Positions 23,851 to 36,043 of a DNA stretch of 64,000 bases are shown here, in pieces. Within the stretch, counting starts at the first letter, position 1. The number at the start of each line of letters is the position of its first letter. Source of the stretch: Guyanagaster necrorhizus (lineage: Eukaryota; Basidiomycota; Agaricomycetes; Agaricales; Physalacriaceae); contig NW_025064905.1 in NCBI RefSeq assembly GCF_019112545.1, forward strand, positions 248,784 through 312,783. Reading direction: 5' to 3'. A model generated the notes under the pieces. It ran no database searches. It saw only the letters and a list, made by a program, of their open reading frames with translations, and was not told the origin of the DNA. Made by a program: the position numbers and the translations under genes.

Positions 23851-25812
23851 ATGGCGCCTACTCTAGAGGACCTCGCTTTCGTCGAACAGCGGCTGAACTT
23901 GACCATAAAACCCGAACAGCGTGATGACTATCTTGCAATTATCACCACTACTGATAATGCTGCAAGAGCTGTAATGGACATGCCTGGTTCGTACTCTGAT
24001 CCGGGTGACAATCTCACTCAGACCTTGGGGTAGATTTCACCCCTCCTGTTGACTATGGACGCTTCCCGCGTACGGGTATCTACACTCCCGCGAATGAGGA
24101 CAACCCTCGAAGGGGTTGGGCATGCAAGGCCACGGTGAAAGGTGCTCCAGAGGGTCTTCTCAAAGGGAAGACTATCTGCCTCAAGGATAATATCTGCCTG
24201 GCGGGTGTTCCATGCCGGTTTGGCACGGACGTCGTAAAGGACTTCATACGTACGCCCTCTGATCTCAAGATCCAACTACGAACTTATATACACCAGCGGA
24301 GGTGGATGCTACTGTCGTGTCTAGGATACTAGAGAACGCAGGTACTATCCTCGGCAAGGCAACGTGTGAAGTATGTCCAATCGCTAGACACCGATCCCTT
24401 CTCACTCGGCGTTACTAGAACATGTCTCACGGTGCAGCATCTTTCACCTCACCAAATGGACCCGTACAGAATCCGTATGCCGACGGGTTCTCCACGGGAG
24501 GTTCCTCTTCTGGCTGTGGAACCCTCATTGGTAAGGGAGAAGTGGACATGGGTATAGGAGGCGATCAAGGTGGTAGTATTCGTATCGTAAGCGCAGTCTC
24601 ACACCCCCCCCCCCCAAACACAACCTTATCGCGTATCTAGCCCGCTGCATTTTGTGGGGTCGTCGGTCTCAAAGCGACTTTTGGTCTTGTACCATACACT
24701 GGCGTCTTATCGTCGGAACGGTCCCTTGACCATGTTGGTACGTATTTTGGTCCTATTGGTGTCTCGAACTCTTTCCTCAGTGAGATAAGGTCCTATGGCG
24801 GCTACCATCAAGGATGCTGCTCTCCTCCTTCAAGCTGTGGCCGGCTACGATGGCCTGGATGATCGTCAGCTAGGCGCACCGTTGTATAATAACCTGCCTT
24901 TGTATATCCCAACTTCCAGCGACCTATCCGGTATGAGGATCGGCGTTCTGAAGGAAGGCTTCACAAGTCTATATATATCTCCCGAGATAGAGCAAGTCGT
25001 CCGGTCTGCGATCGAAAAGTTCAAGGATCTAGGTGCCGAAATCAAGGAGGTTTCTGTCCCTGCACACTCGCAAGGTGGGAGCGTAATGCACGTCATCAAT
25101 AAAATGGGGAGCCACCAGACTAGACAAGGTCGAGCGGTCGGCGCTGGAGGTTTGTATGTGAACGACTTTTTAGAAAAGTTAATTCCTTGGAAGCAGAGCA
25201 AATGGGATAAGGTATTCAAGTGTTCCCTTCTTCGCCCATCGCTCACGCCTGTCAGGTCCATTCTTTCGTCCAAGGAACGTCAGTGAGCGGGTACGTTTCC
25301 TGTACGTCTCGCTAATGCTATATAAATAAATTTACAGCGAATACGCGTTTCAGCACTACCCAACGGTTTATGGACGTGCTATGAACATCATGCGCCGTGT
25401 CAAGGCTGACTATGACGCAGCATTGACCGAGGTAGATGTCCTTGTAATGCCCACAGTACCTTTTGTTGCTCGCCGACACATTGAGCCTGGCGCAGGACCA
25501 CTTGCATGTGTTCAGAAATGCGGTAAAATATTGTTTCTCCTTCATGCCTCCTACTTTTTCACGTATCCGAATCTAGCTGGCATCGTGGATAACACGACCA
25601 CGTTCAATGCGACGGGACATCCCGCTTTAGCCTTCCCTGTTGGATTTGGCTTGCCTGCAAAGGAGGACATATTGACTCCCGAGGACGAGGCCATCAGGTT
25701 ACCCATTTCAATGCAGATTGTAGGTAGAATGTGGGAAGATGCAACATGTCTCAAGGTTGCTGCCGCATGGGAAGACACTTGGGATTGGAAGACTGGAATG
25801 AGGAAGAACTGA
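23851..25812 (+). CDS. Amidase-signature hydrolase
   Basis: A 522-aa enzyme of the amidase-signature family, which hydrolyses C-N bonds with a Ser-cisSer-Lys triad. Nine exons: 23851-23986, 24034-24249, 24297-24370, 24419-24586, 24641-24737, 24790-25211, 25256-25290, 25338-25522 and 25577-25812. The catalytic Lys is Lys96 (ICLKDNI). The cis-Ser lies in STGGSSSGCG (about residue 171). The nucleophile is Ser195 in GGDQGGSIRIPAAFCG. Intron 4 contains a long C run. The substrate is unknown; acetamidase- or urethanase-like roles are possible. It sits between a small unknown gene and a secreted dioxygenase. I see no signal peptide. Confidence 0.94.
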
Positions 25813-25974
25813 ATACCAGAGTCCTATTATTGCATTATTGCATTTGACATGATAGGATACTCTGCGGCTACGTAAATGAATGGGATGATTACTACTGCAT
25901 CTTTAAGTGATTTCATACTACTATTTAAAACCTCAAAGGCTCATTCTAGGCCGTCTTGAAGGAACCATATGATC

Positions 25975-27588
25975 CTACACCGTCAACGACTCGGAAGCAT
26001 CTAGAGCGCTTGCAGAAGCTTCGGCACCAGCACTTAGAGAAACGGTTGGGATAACACCGATAGGGTTGGAGTCACTGGTGTTGAAAATCTCGGAAACGTT
26101 GACACCGACGGTGATGTAGCAGACAATACCATCGGCCAGGGTGGAGCCGAGGAGTTGAGCAGAGATCACGGCGCTGTAACCATCAGCGTTAGCGACGGAG
26201 TAGATACTATCAGCCTGTGTGACGGTCAGTATTTCCACGCTTCAAGGCGGAGGAATGCAATGTACTCACATCATTGGTGACCCTATCCAAAGTGCTCAAG
26301 TGAGCGGTGTAGGGCTCTATAGCATATACTTGGTTAATGAGAGACTCGTTGAAGAAAAGTTGTCTGTTGGAACAACATGAGAATTTATGTTCGCATGTTT
26401 GCGCTAGTACGTTACTCACCCGACGTGCTGGATACTTGACGTAGCCAGAGTATTCGTGCCATCCTCAGATACGGAGCCATTAACGCTGGGATAGGGATCA
26501 GATGTACCAACTATCAATGCATTAGAAAAAGACGGACTGTACAGCAATATGGATGTGAGTGGTGCGACTCGCATAATAACCTGGGAAAGTGGAAAGGAAT
26601 CTGCAGACAGAACATTAATTTGTGTTTTGAACTTTGGATGATAAGGTTTACTCTGCAATTCCGTTCTCGTCAGTGGCAGTGAAACCCCGGAGGAACGTCT
26701 TGTCATCGGTAGTTCCATCACTTCGAACGGTTACACCTAGCATGAGAGAATATATAAAGCTCAGAGGCTAGAAATGTAAAAAAAACAAACCCTCATATGC
26801 CTCCACGGTGTCAGGATCGATTCCGGTATAACCGCTATCCGTCTTTTCGTGAAAAACATAAGAGGTATTGAACTTGAACAGCCATACCTGTAGATACCGG
26901 AAGCATTACAGTGCTAGATGATGGCAGTACATGTCAGTGAAAGCCTCGACTTTGGACTTGGACCTACCCAAAAATCAATGTAAGCTCCGGAGATCGGTTC
27001 ACAAGTATCTGCATTGACTGCAGAAAAGGCCTTTGAGGGAGACAATAAAGCACTTGTGGGAAGTGGGACTTACTCAGACCGATGTCCAAGTACATATCGA
27101 TACCCCCCTGACCCTCTCGTACGTCACGGCGATACAGTTCCCCTATAACAAAGAGTTAGGCAGGACCGGAAGACATCCAAGCATGATGACGCACCATCAA
27201 CGAAATAAGGACCAAAGATGGTGTCGGGAGACAAAAGACAGGTGTCATTTTGGATCTCGGCGTACTTGGCTCTTTCCTCGACTCCACGGGAGTTCCAGTT
27301 ACGTGCAGCGAGCTTAGTGTCCTCTATTTTGCGCATCTGGAGGCTTCGGCGACGTTCCTCGGCAAGCCCGCCAGCACGCTTGGAAATGGAGTCTGCGCAG
27401 TGGCCCAACCCACGCGAAGTCGCGTGAGTGCGCTTGTGAAGCATAGCTACAAAAATATGTTATTACAACTTGTTTTCCGGATAAAAGGCCAGCATGCCTT
27501 CGGGCATTGACGTCTCCTTGTGAGGATGGGCGGAGGTCAATGAAAGGTAAGAGAGGGCAACACTAGCTAGAGCAAGAGTGAAGCGCAT
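25975..27588 (-). CDS. Secreted intradiol ring-cleavage dioxygenase family protein
   Basis: A 359-aa protein with an N-terminal signal peptide (MRFTLALASVALSYLSLTSA) and a 3,4-dioxygenase beta-sandwich domain. Eleven exons: 27588-27498, 27446-27195, 27142-27074, 27017-26968, 26913-26888, 26834-26791, 26736-26652, 26600-26538, 26485-26420, 26363-26270 and 26214-25975. Family marks are LSPDTIFGPYFVDGELYRRD, NADTCEPISGAYIDFWHCNA, and PGYYASRTTHIHIAV with the Fe(III)-binding Tyr and His residues; HVGQLFF follows. Exon 1 ends at a gcatgc donor (GC-AG); the later gt would give a 23-nt intron and break the phase. Extracellular members act on catechols or aromatic breakdown products in wood and litter. 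The C-terminal tail is Ser/Ala-rich. Confidence 0.92.
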
Positions 27589-27708
27589 ATGGGACGACAG
27601 GTAGATTTTTCAACGAAAATTTGATAGAGAGTGTTTCAAGAGAGGGGGACGGTTAGCGAAGAAAGGAAATGTAGCTGAGCAGGATCATCGCGATGCGCTT
27701 TTATAAAG

Positions 27709-27715
27709 CAGACGC
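27709..27715 (-). promoter_or_regulatory. TATA box of the intradiol dioxygenase gene
   Basis: TATAAAA on the minus strand, 121 bp upstream of the ATG at 27588. The spacing is plausible for a strongly regulated secreted-enzyme gene. Confidence 0.5.
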
Positions 27716-28326
27716 GTACTCCGAAGTGCAGCCATTGAGATTTGCCTCCGAAGCTGCGCCCCATGGGCACATGGCCGAGTGCGGATGCGCGCACCCAATA
27801 CAATGCTTTTAATTGGTCATTGAGCTACCTCAGACAAGCGTGACCGAATCTGGAACAGAAATTTATCGTTGAGAATGTAGCGACGAACAGTAAAAACTGC
27901 GGGTGGCTGCGGCCAACGAGGGTCGTTGCTATTGAGCATTTATTCGGCAGATATTTGGTGTCTTGTAATCTACTAAACGGATATAAGAGTTCCAAGAGAA
28001 GCCAAGCAGCAATTTCGATGCATCGCTGCGCTGCGCAGGGATTGGCGTGATCGCGCGGGAGGAAGAAAAAAAGTGGTCGATTGCTAGCGGCTACTTATTC
28101 ACTCTTGCGACCAATCGGCATGGCAGCTCCGAGTCGTCGGCAACGACATGGAGCATTAGTGCAAAAGTTTTGGCGGGAATAATCAAGAAGAAACACTTTG
28201 TGTAATTATTGGGATAACATTTGGAGTAGGAACAGATTGTGATGGGTAGGACTCAACTCGTATCGAAAATGATGACGCATAGTATTTGCCATTGTTACGA
28301 CGATTTTTCTGTTTACATAATCAATC
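27716..28326. other. Intergenic between intradiol dioxygenase and uS8m
   Basis: About 610 bp with no gene seen; holds the divergent promoters. Confidence 0.5.
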
Positions 28327-28791
28327 ATGCCTCTTCCCTTTGATCTGTGTGCGCGCATGCAAAATGCGTTTCGTGCGCGCCACAAAAGCATTTCTGTTGA
28401 GCATACCACGCAAAATCTCGGAATCCTTACCATCCTGCTGCGTGCTGGATTCATCTCCAATCTGACAAGAGGCACCATTGAAGCGCCTTCACCTACCCAA
28501 TTCCATACTGTGCCCCTGCACCAACGTCGAATATGGGCTGACCTCAAATACCGTGATGACCGTCCTGTACTAAACCACATGGAACTCATCAGCAAGCCCA
28601 ACAAAAAAGTCGAGATGGACTTGTCGGAAATCAGGTTGATATGTTCTGGGAGGCGGGCGAAGACAGTGAAACCTTTGGGAATGGGGGAGATTGCTGTGGT
28701 GAAGACCGAGAACCTAGAGCACAAATGGATAGAGGCACGAGAGGCACTGGCCATGAAGCTGTCTGGTGAAGTCGTTTGTCGGGCTGGATGA
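28327..28791 (+). CDS. MRPS8: Mitochondrial small-subunit ribosomal protein uS8m
   Basis: A 154-aa protein from a single exon. It begins MPLPFDLCARMQNAFRARHK, the usual start of fungal mitochondrial S8. Further marks are LGILTILLRAGFISNLTRG, the lineage-typical RRIWADLKYRDDRPVLNHME, and the C-terminal rRNA-binding core KPLGMGEIAVVKTEN and EAREALAMKLSGEV. uS8m binds central-domain 12S rRNA in the mitoribosome. It converges on the NRPS-like gene, 178 bp between the stops. Confidence 0.93.
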   Translation: MPLPFDLCARMQNAFRARHKSISVEHTTQNLGILTILLRAGFISNLTRGTIEAPSPTQFHTVPLHQRRIWADLKYRDDRPVLNHMELISKPNKKVEMDLSEIRLICSGRRAKTVKPLGMGEIAVVKTENLEHKWIEAREALAMKLSGEVVCRAG

Positions 28792-28969
28792 CAGGTGAGT
28801 GGTCATATCAATTGTTCCTGCTTTCTCTAATGCTTTATTCGTCAGAAATAGACCAACTTTTTGCGTATTTCAGCCTCATTGCTTTGCACTATCTATGAAC
28901 TTGGCACTCCTTTCAACACTCTAATTTGTGGTATTCTATGAAAGCTATGGGTATCAGTCGCCACGGCTT

Positions 28970-31900
28970 CTACGGCAAAAATCCAGCACTCGTCCAATAT
29001 TGTAGCCATGACAGCACGTCCTCTTTTTGAATAGACTTTGCGTTCCGAAGGTGTGTAGACGCTCGTTCCGCCACCGAACAGTCTATCGCCGGAATACCAA
29101 TGGGTTCTTTCCCCTCTTCCTCACTTCGGATACCGTTGCGGAAGAATTGCAACAACTTCAGGGCCGGTATGTCATCCGAAGAAATCTTGGGGTTTTCGGC
29201 AGCAACTTCCAATGCACCTAGCCATTCCCCAAAAGGTTGAAGAGGAACGCCAAGGTACTGCGCCATTGTCTGGAAAATCTTCCGGGTAACAGTCGGTCTT
29301 GGGTGAACCAAATGAACTGTCAATGCCGGTGTCGATGCACTTCTCAAATCTGCGATGGCGCTAGCAGCAGTATCTAGAGGAACCCATGTACTCGTCTATG
29401 CGCAGATTCCATCAGAGCTATACGTTTAGCATGCAAGAGGATACTCACTCCTTTGAACTCTGGCAAGCACCCCAGAGCTCTGCTAGACTTTACGATTGCG
29501 GGTATCCAGTCAGAAGTATTCCAAGACCCATTGACGCCACCCGCAATCTGACCGACGCGTACAACTAAGGGACGTAGAGACGTCTCCTTGGCAGCACGAT
29601 ATAACATTTGCTCTCCAAGCCATTTCGACTCAGAGTATCCTTGTCCCACAACGCCGCTCGGGTCATCGATAGGCTGCTCCAAAATGCCGTTTGCGGTACC
29701 GGGTAAGTCTACAAAGGTCTAGTCAATTCTTCGCAATTTCATTGATCTTTCTGAAAGGCGGATTACTTCCGAGAACACCAACTGAGCTTGTAAAGAGGAA
29801 TTTGGGGGTCTGAGACTGCGGCGATGATAAAGCAAGGTCAATCAGATTCCGCATGCTCTTCAAAATACCATCGAATGAGGACAGCGGCAGATTGAAGTCC
29901 ACCCGCCAAGCTGGAACACCCAAAAAAATCTTAGGAACGCATCCTCATTGAAGCGAAACACCTACCGATGTGGATGATATGGGTCACGCTATCATGAATC
30001 TACTGGAACATTAGTTTCCGCACAGGACAAAATGAAATGTGGCGCACTTCTTTCTCTATAGACGCCTCGATTCCAAAGCCGGGCTCTGTCAGGTCAGCTT
30101 CAATTAAAACCATCTTTGACAGCGATGCGATAGCCGGGTCATATCCTCGAGATTCCAGTGCTTCTTCTTGCCTTTCCAACAAGCTGCGACCGTCTTTCGC
30201 CGATCTATTTATGACAAAGATCCTGTGTACAGATTCGGAATCCGCGAGTTTAACAAGGGTCGCTGCCCCAAGCCCTCCAGTCGTTCCTGTAATGAGAATC
30301 ACGTCCCCAGGCGAATGAAGAGTCCTAATGAGGAGAAGAAAACAAACGGCAACCGTGTCAGAAGTTAACATGTAACGTCAGGGAAAACATACGATCGGCG
30401 AGGAACGACAGCACGAGAAAACGATGACGCGTGACGATCAAGCATTACTTGAATATTCTCGAGCTTCGCAGATCGTATGTCGCTTTTCCGGGTATCGACG
30501 GAGTCCGAGACAAAATCCGCCAAAGCAGCGATTCGCGGATGATCATAAATGAAGTTTGGGTTTATCAGTTTGACCTTCTCAGCTTGTGTGGTGCGCAGAG
30601 CGTGAATGATAGTGTTACGCATCCTTGCGGCTCGAAGGCTGCAAAATTTGACCACACGTTATTGACCGAACTATCAAGCACTAGGATCCTCACGACATAC
30701 CTATCACATCCATGCTCAAAAACATCATCATTGTCCCCTACGGGATGATTCAGGGTATTGTTCACGACGGCCCTGATGAAAGCAAGTGATGCCATCGATG
30801 ACCAAGTTAAAGGAGGACCTATCTCTATGTTGTCTTCCATGGTGTCGTAGAGCGTGTCGATTTCTGCCTGATACTCTTTGAGAACTATAACCCGTCTGGG
30901 TAAGCCTTTTGCATTGAATGAAAACGGCTTGGAAGGGCCCGAAAAGATGATCATCTGAACGATATAAGCGACAGACAAAATCTGCACGAAGAGCCGCCTA
31001 CCTCTTTGAATAGCTGAGAATGACCCATAGCGAGCTCGTTCATTTTCTCAACAGTAGGCCTGTAAATTCAACTTTGGCGACCGTGAATAGATTGCAGGCT
31101 GAAATACGAACCAGATGACTGATCTATATTTTATGACCGAAGCTTGATCGCTCGGAGGAAAGATATACTGTGGTTTGAGCTGGACAAGGAGACCGTTCTG
31201 GAATCTACCATGGCCGAAATACAGACCAGCCTTAACATGAGGATCTCGAGCAAGCACCGATTCTGTAACACGATCAAAACAGACATAGTTGGGGGGGGGG
31301 AGCGAGTGACTGACCCAAAAGACCTGGATTTGTCTACTCTCGTTGTAAACTCATTGACAGACAAAAAGAAACGGAGGGGATACCTTCTCTCCACTTGAGA
31401 GCACTATTCGATCATCCTTACGACCGACAAGTCTCCACAAACCCGGAACGCTTGGGTGAGGAAGGAAGAGGTCGTTGGTCGCGTATGCATTTCTGCCTTT
31501 GTGTTTCGTGTTGATGATGGAGAGCTCCGTATGGAAGTTTGCCTGGAAGGAATATAAGTTCAGAATGGGGTACACAGCAGATGATCACGGTGCGTACCAC
31601 TGCTATGCCTTCATAAGTCCCGTCGCCTTCTGGGACTAACTCCAGCGTGAAAGTGGGGTTGATCATCATGTACTGCCAATCTCTTCCAAGAGCGACTGGT
31701 GGTTGTCAATGTCACTCAAACTTGGATACGGTACAATCGGAATGTAAATCGCACCGGTGAAGAATTTCGAGAGAACCCCAGCTTCGGTGCTTTGGACCCA
31801 TTGGTAGAATTCCATATTCTTCAAAGGACAGCTTACATTCCATATAAAAGGAGAAGCTTGCACCCTTCGTTTGTCAGGTAATTCCCTACAGTCGGATTGA

Positions 31901-33202
31901 GTGGTGCACCACCGAAAGCCTGAGAGACGTGAGCTTTTTTCATGCTGTCTTCCAAGATACCAAAGGTCGGTTACTGACGATGCCTTTCAGAGTTGTAAGA
32001 TGAGCAACTTTGACTGGATCCCGACTCCATTCCTGTGAAGAAAGTCGGAACCTGCGTGAGAATAGCTGTACCAGCACGCTCACTTCCAAGAATATCGGCG
32101 GCACAAATCCGTACGCTGCACGTGTCGCCACAAAGCCGTTGAAAACAGAGTCGAACGACGGGATTACGGAAGGAGAACTTGGAGGGAATACAGCCATGAT
32201 CATACCAGTTGTAGACTGTGTGAATGATTCAGTATAAGAGGTTAGACAATAAAAACAGCCTTTCTCACTAGCCAGTTGATAAAATTTATACCGGCACTAT
32301 GAAACATCGCTAGACAATGGCATGAGAATATCTGTCCGCAGAAGTTATAGTCGCCGAACCCTATGTAAGAAGCAAGGATGAAATGATACGATACCATTTT
32401 CTTGGTGTTTACTTACACGGTGCCATGGAAGCTTGCGAGCACACCTTGTCATTCCAGACACTGGGTTTCGGAAAAGAAGTCGAACCTATCAGAAGCTGGG
32501 TCATCTACCAGCTGCGCAAGAAGAAGAGGAAGCTTACCCGATGAGTGAGCTATGACTGTTCTGGTGGTCAAGTCCTGTCCACGAGGTGGCAATCGGATGA
32601 ACGACCCATTCTTGATATATAGATCTTCATAGGAAGGCATATAAGCAATCTCGGGGACATGACTACCATCAAGAAATTTGAAGGAGTCCCTCGCGAGCTC
32701 CAGCAAAGAGGCATCCGCACTGACGAAAAGATGTGTCGGTTCAGTTGTCCTCAAGAGATGGGCGAGCGCAGCAGGCGAATTGCGTGGCGACAAGGCCAAG
32801 AAAGGGATACCAGCACGGAACATACCAATAAACGTCGTAAAGAATGTTATAGTATCTAGCAACTTATATGCAGCAGAAAACGCTGGATCGTTATTCGAAC
32901 TTACCGCTGGCAGCTAGTACAGCTACTAATGGCCGTACAGCACGATTCTGCCGCAAGTCGAAGTTCGCAGCGTTTGCTATTAACCATCCAGCTCTGTGCG
33001 CCGCTGGGATCACTTCGGAATACGGGACAAGAGTGATTCCATCGCCTTCTGGATTTCCATATGCGAAAACTGCATGATTTGAATTGTTCTCATAGTGAAA
33101 ATCATAGATCTCTGGTACAGTCAAGGAGCCATCAAGAGGTGGAATGATCCAACCATCGATACTGTGAAGAGTCTTGTTCGGAGGAGGGAGGAGGAAAGCC
33201 AT
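28970..33202 (-). CDS. NRPS-like adenylate-forming reductase (A-T-R)
   Basis: A 1065-aa, 20-exon gene with adenylation, thiolation and terminal thioester-reductase domains and no condensation domain. The family activates a carboxylic acid, tethers it to phosphopantetheine and releases an aldehyde or alcohol. Exon starts run from 33202, 32855, 32485, 32360, 32215, 32032, 31919, 31789, 31695, 31542, 31333, 31262, 31059, 30954, 30638, 30324, 29999, 29910 and 29708 to 29395. A domain: VIAHSSGSTSFPKP near 206, FGGAPLNP, YGITEAG near 348, VGRKDDRIVLSSGEK near 440. T domain: the arm GCDSL with Ser604. R domain: ILITGTTGGLGAATL near 695-710 and YSESK with Tyr862/Lys866. Exon 11 is 10 nt and encodes the conserved TNP(E). 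The acid used is unknown; aryl acids and aminoadipate-like acids are both known in this class. Confidence 0.95.
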
Positions 33203-33237
33203 GAGTTGAAGAGAAAGACAAAGATGCAAGTCTGCCG

Positions 33238-33244
33238 TTATATA
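33238..33244 (-). promoter_or_regulatory. TATA-like box of the NRPS-like reductase gene
   Basis: TATATAA on the minus strand only 36 bp before the ATG at 33202. If used, the 5' UTR would be only a few bases long, so it may not be the real TATA box. Confidence 0.35.
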
Positions 33245-34032
33245 TGAGAGTTCTCGACGCCCATGATCGTTTATGGTTCTAAATTTCATCACTCTGAACT
33301 CAAATTTCCGGGAGCAAACGGTAAACTGGGAGTTAGAAGAGTGCGATGAGATGGCAAGTGCCGAAGTTTCAGTTACCAATCAGATTCAATAAAAACAATG
33401 CCGCCTCGCATTTGAAGCGTGCTAAACGCCATCCGCGAATCAAATTTTGAACCGGTCGTCATGTTCCCATTCTATCGAGTCGTCGGCTTGCAGTGAAGTC
33501 AAATGAGATAGATCCGATCGTTCGAAAATTAAAGAAAACGGTAGTGATATATAAAGGTCAAAACACAAATTGGCCTTCAGTGGGGGTCATCAGTTAGTGT
33601 TAAGCGGGTTCAGCTTGAAATTAGTAAACCGGAAAGTGCCATCGCCGCCATCATACGGGAGTCCTGGGAATACTTACTGCACAAAGAGAGAACAGTCATA
33701 TGGCTGGCGCAAAACAGCCCAGGGCAGAGAAGCCATTTTTCATATTGTGACGGCATCGTTCTTTCATATCGGTACAATGCCTTTTTCAATTAAGATAGAA
33801 TATGGCACACCAATGTTATTTGAGCTCCCGGAGTAGTAGTTCCTCCTCCGGAAATTCTCCACTCGGCGCACCAGCACTAAGCCCAACAAATATCGTCGGT
33901 CCCGATATGTGTTGGTACAGACGGGGCTTTGTTGCTTGCCGTCAAGCCAACACGTATAGATCCCCAACTGTTTGATCCGAACTTAATGAAAAAGAACTAC
34001 AAGAAACGAGAGTCGCTTACAGGAACAGGCTA
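33245..34032. other. Region of unclear coding content
   Basis: Minus-strand frames at 33764-33967 and its neighbour frame give protein-like pieces (FFFIKFGSNSWGSIRVGLTA, ASNKAPSVPTHIGTDDI), preceded by a tgtag acceptor-like site. I could not build a complete gene. It may be an unannotated or decayed secreted-protein gene. Confidence 0.3.
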
Positions 34033-34341
34033 TCAGAGGTGATCCCCAAGATAGATGTATTCGAGTACAAAGCGAATATCTTCATCGGAAAATTCGTCCG
34101 GTGAAGAGCATGTCGGACTCGTTAGCGGTCTGGATGTTGGAGTTGTAGCGACAGGCGTCCTCGGCAATAAGATATCAGGTCCCGATCAAAGTCGGCTTCG
34201 TGTTTAGAAATATTCAGAACTTCAAGTATAGACTTATTTGCGTGTCACTTACCGACATCGCCGTGGGCAATGATTGTAAATGAGTACGAGGAGTTCAAGT
34301 GCAGACGAAATAACCCAGTAATCCGAGGCCCACGAAAACAT
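34033..34341 (-). CDS. Candidate small protein, two exons, 71 aa
   Basis: An ATG at 34341 opens a hydrophobic segment (DYWVISSALELLVLIY). It ends at a strong gtaagt donor at 34252 and continues from 34159 to a stop at 34033 (exons 34341-34253 and 34159-34033, phase 2). The second part is Thr/Ser/Pro-rich and ends FVLEYIYLGDHL. The phase is consistent, but there is no homology I recognise and the intron is longer than usual (93 nt). It could instead be the tail of the neighbouring F-box-like gene. Confidence 0.3.
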
Positions 34342-34463
34342 AGTTCTCCTAATCTTTTTTTACTTCTGAAACGAGGGTGATGTGATAATGTGCTGTCGAC
34401 TCCAGAGTTCCGTTAAATTCTCAAAGGGTATGGTAGAAACACATGGCTCACATCCAGTCAGAG

Positions 34464-35433
34464 TCATCGGAGAGAAGAATCAACCCGGTCCCCACCCATT
34501 ATTCTCTCCGTCTTGGCGTCAACAATAAGGACCGTGGCAACAATGTCCCTCTGATGTTCTGCAAGAATGGCCAATATATCATTCTTGCGGATACGAGGAC
34601 CCCATATACTCTCGGAATAAACATCCACCAAACGTACACTTTCGAGTGCACTCGAATGAAAGGAAAGATAAGCGGCCACTGTGGCGGCTGGAAGAAAAGT
34701 AGCTTGGCCTAGGTAAAAGGACCGCAAAGAGGGTATATTCGGGAAGACTAGAGGTTCCGAATAGAAAAAAGTAATATTCGTTAGTTTGAGATAGAGCAGA
34801 TTGGTATACGTCGATAACGCTCTGAAGAGATGGGATACAGCTCTGGGAACAATCTGCTTCCGTCATTCTTTAGCGACAACCCCCCAGAAAAGTAAACACA
34901 GATGAACGTACAGCAGTAGAGAAATGATGAGGCGGATCGGGACCTGTCCAGATGAATTTCGTAGGGCTGACAAAGCGAGTTCGCAAACCGAGGCGCAGTA
35001 GGAAACAAAGAACGCACTTTGCCTTGCTCAGGGCTACATACACCATATGCAAATTGTCATCGCGCATATGCGAGTGTAGTATTAGATGCAACTTATTGAG
35101 CATCACACGGCCTTTGGGGTCTTTCCGACAAGCAGCATCGAGAGATATTTGGGTAAATGCGGAGTCCAAAGTAGGGAATATAGATTCAGATGCGCCACCT
35201 GCGATATCGAGAGTGAGAGTGAGAGGGGTGCAAGCAAGTGGCGATGCACGAAGATAGTGTATAAATCGTCGCAGCTGGAGGGAAGAGCGGAAGCAGAGAC
35301 TTTGGTGGAGGGTTTGGAGTCCGATATGTCTAAAAAGAGTGTGTGCACACAGAATATTTGCAGGAATGGGATGAACCGCAATCGCAAAGGTAAGAATTTC
35401 GGTGACAACTTCAACGGGAAGAGACGTCGCCAT
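34464..35433 (-). CDS. F-box-like protein of the large agaric F-box/LRR family
   Basis: A 286-aa protein in three exons: 35433-35018, 34966-34912 and 34853-34464. It begins MATSLPVEVVTEILTFAI, the usual F-box-like opening, followed by the leucine-rich segments LFRHIGLQTLHQSL and RRFIHYLRASPLACTPLTL. Later parts are TKFIWTGPDPP, ALSTYTNLLYLKLTNITFF and FPNIPSLRSFYLGQATFLPA. The C-terminal AKTERIMGGDR is seen in many relatives. Such proteins may link substrates to SCF ubiquitin ligases, but most in mushrooms are uncharacterised. The open frame extends upstream to 35562 without a better start. Confidence 0.75.
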
Positions 35434-36043
35434 GATAGCAAATGGAGGGCCACAATCGGCACTTCGGCCCGTTAATCCGAAGGGAAAAAACCGGCGGCCT
35501 CTAATGGCCAGTTCTACCGGGTAACCAGCCGTTCTACCAGCAACCCCTACCAAACGACGCAATAGGTATCACGGTGCTCTGATGAAGACAAAAGACGTAA
35601 TGGATAAAATAGAGCCTTATCTATGGAATGGCACAAGTGCTCTGCCTCGTGTTGACGGTGCCGCAAGTCTGGGATCAGAAAATCTGGGGATTTAGAGGCC
35701 CGGACATGACATTGTGGTCTAGACGGTAAAGTGGGGACATCCGCCTAAAGGACCTTTGAGAGATGAAACCTTTAAGAGATGAAAATGTTGTCGCTGGTTG
35801 TGGCGGAACTACTAGGGAAAAGCGCGGGATAGCCCCGCAAAACATCGCATCCGACACTTTCCCTGCGTACGGGATCTACAATTGAGTGGGCCTTGTAGGG
35901 ATGGCAAACGCCTGGATGTAATTCGGACCGTACTATACATGTCTACGCCGTAATATATCGGAAGCGAGTCGCTGTGTACAGTGTAAGCATATGGATCGAG
36001 TCCAGGGATTGGACAACATACCAGGTACACCGTCTCGTAAATG
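35434..36043. other. Intergenic 0.6 kb
   Basis: Between the F-box-like gene start and the SDH5 stop; nothing recognised on either strand. Confidence 0.5.

Noticed and set aside
24602..24615. Long C run in an amidase intron, and a G run at 31291-31300 in the NRPS-like gene
   Set aside because: Both are simple mononucleotide runs inside introns near acceptor sites; no other structure seen.
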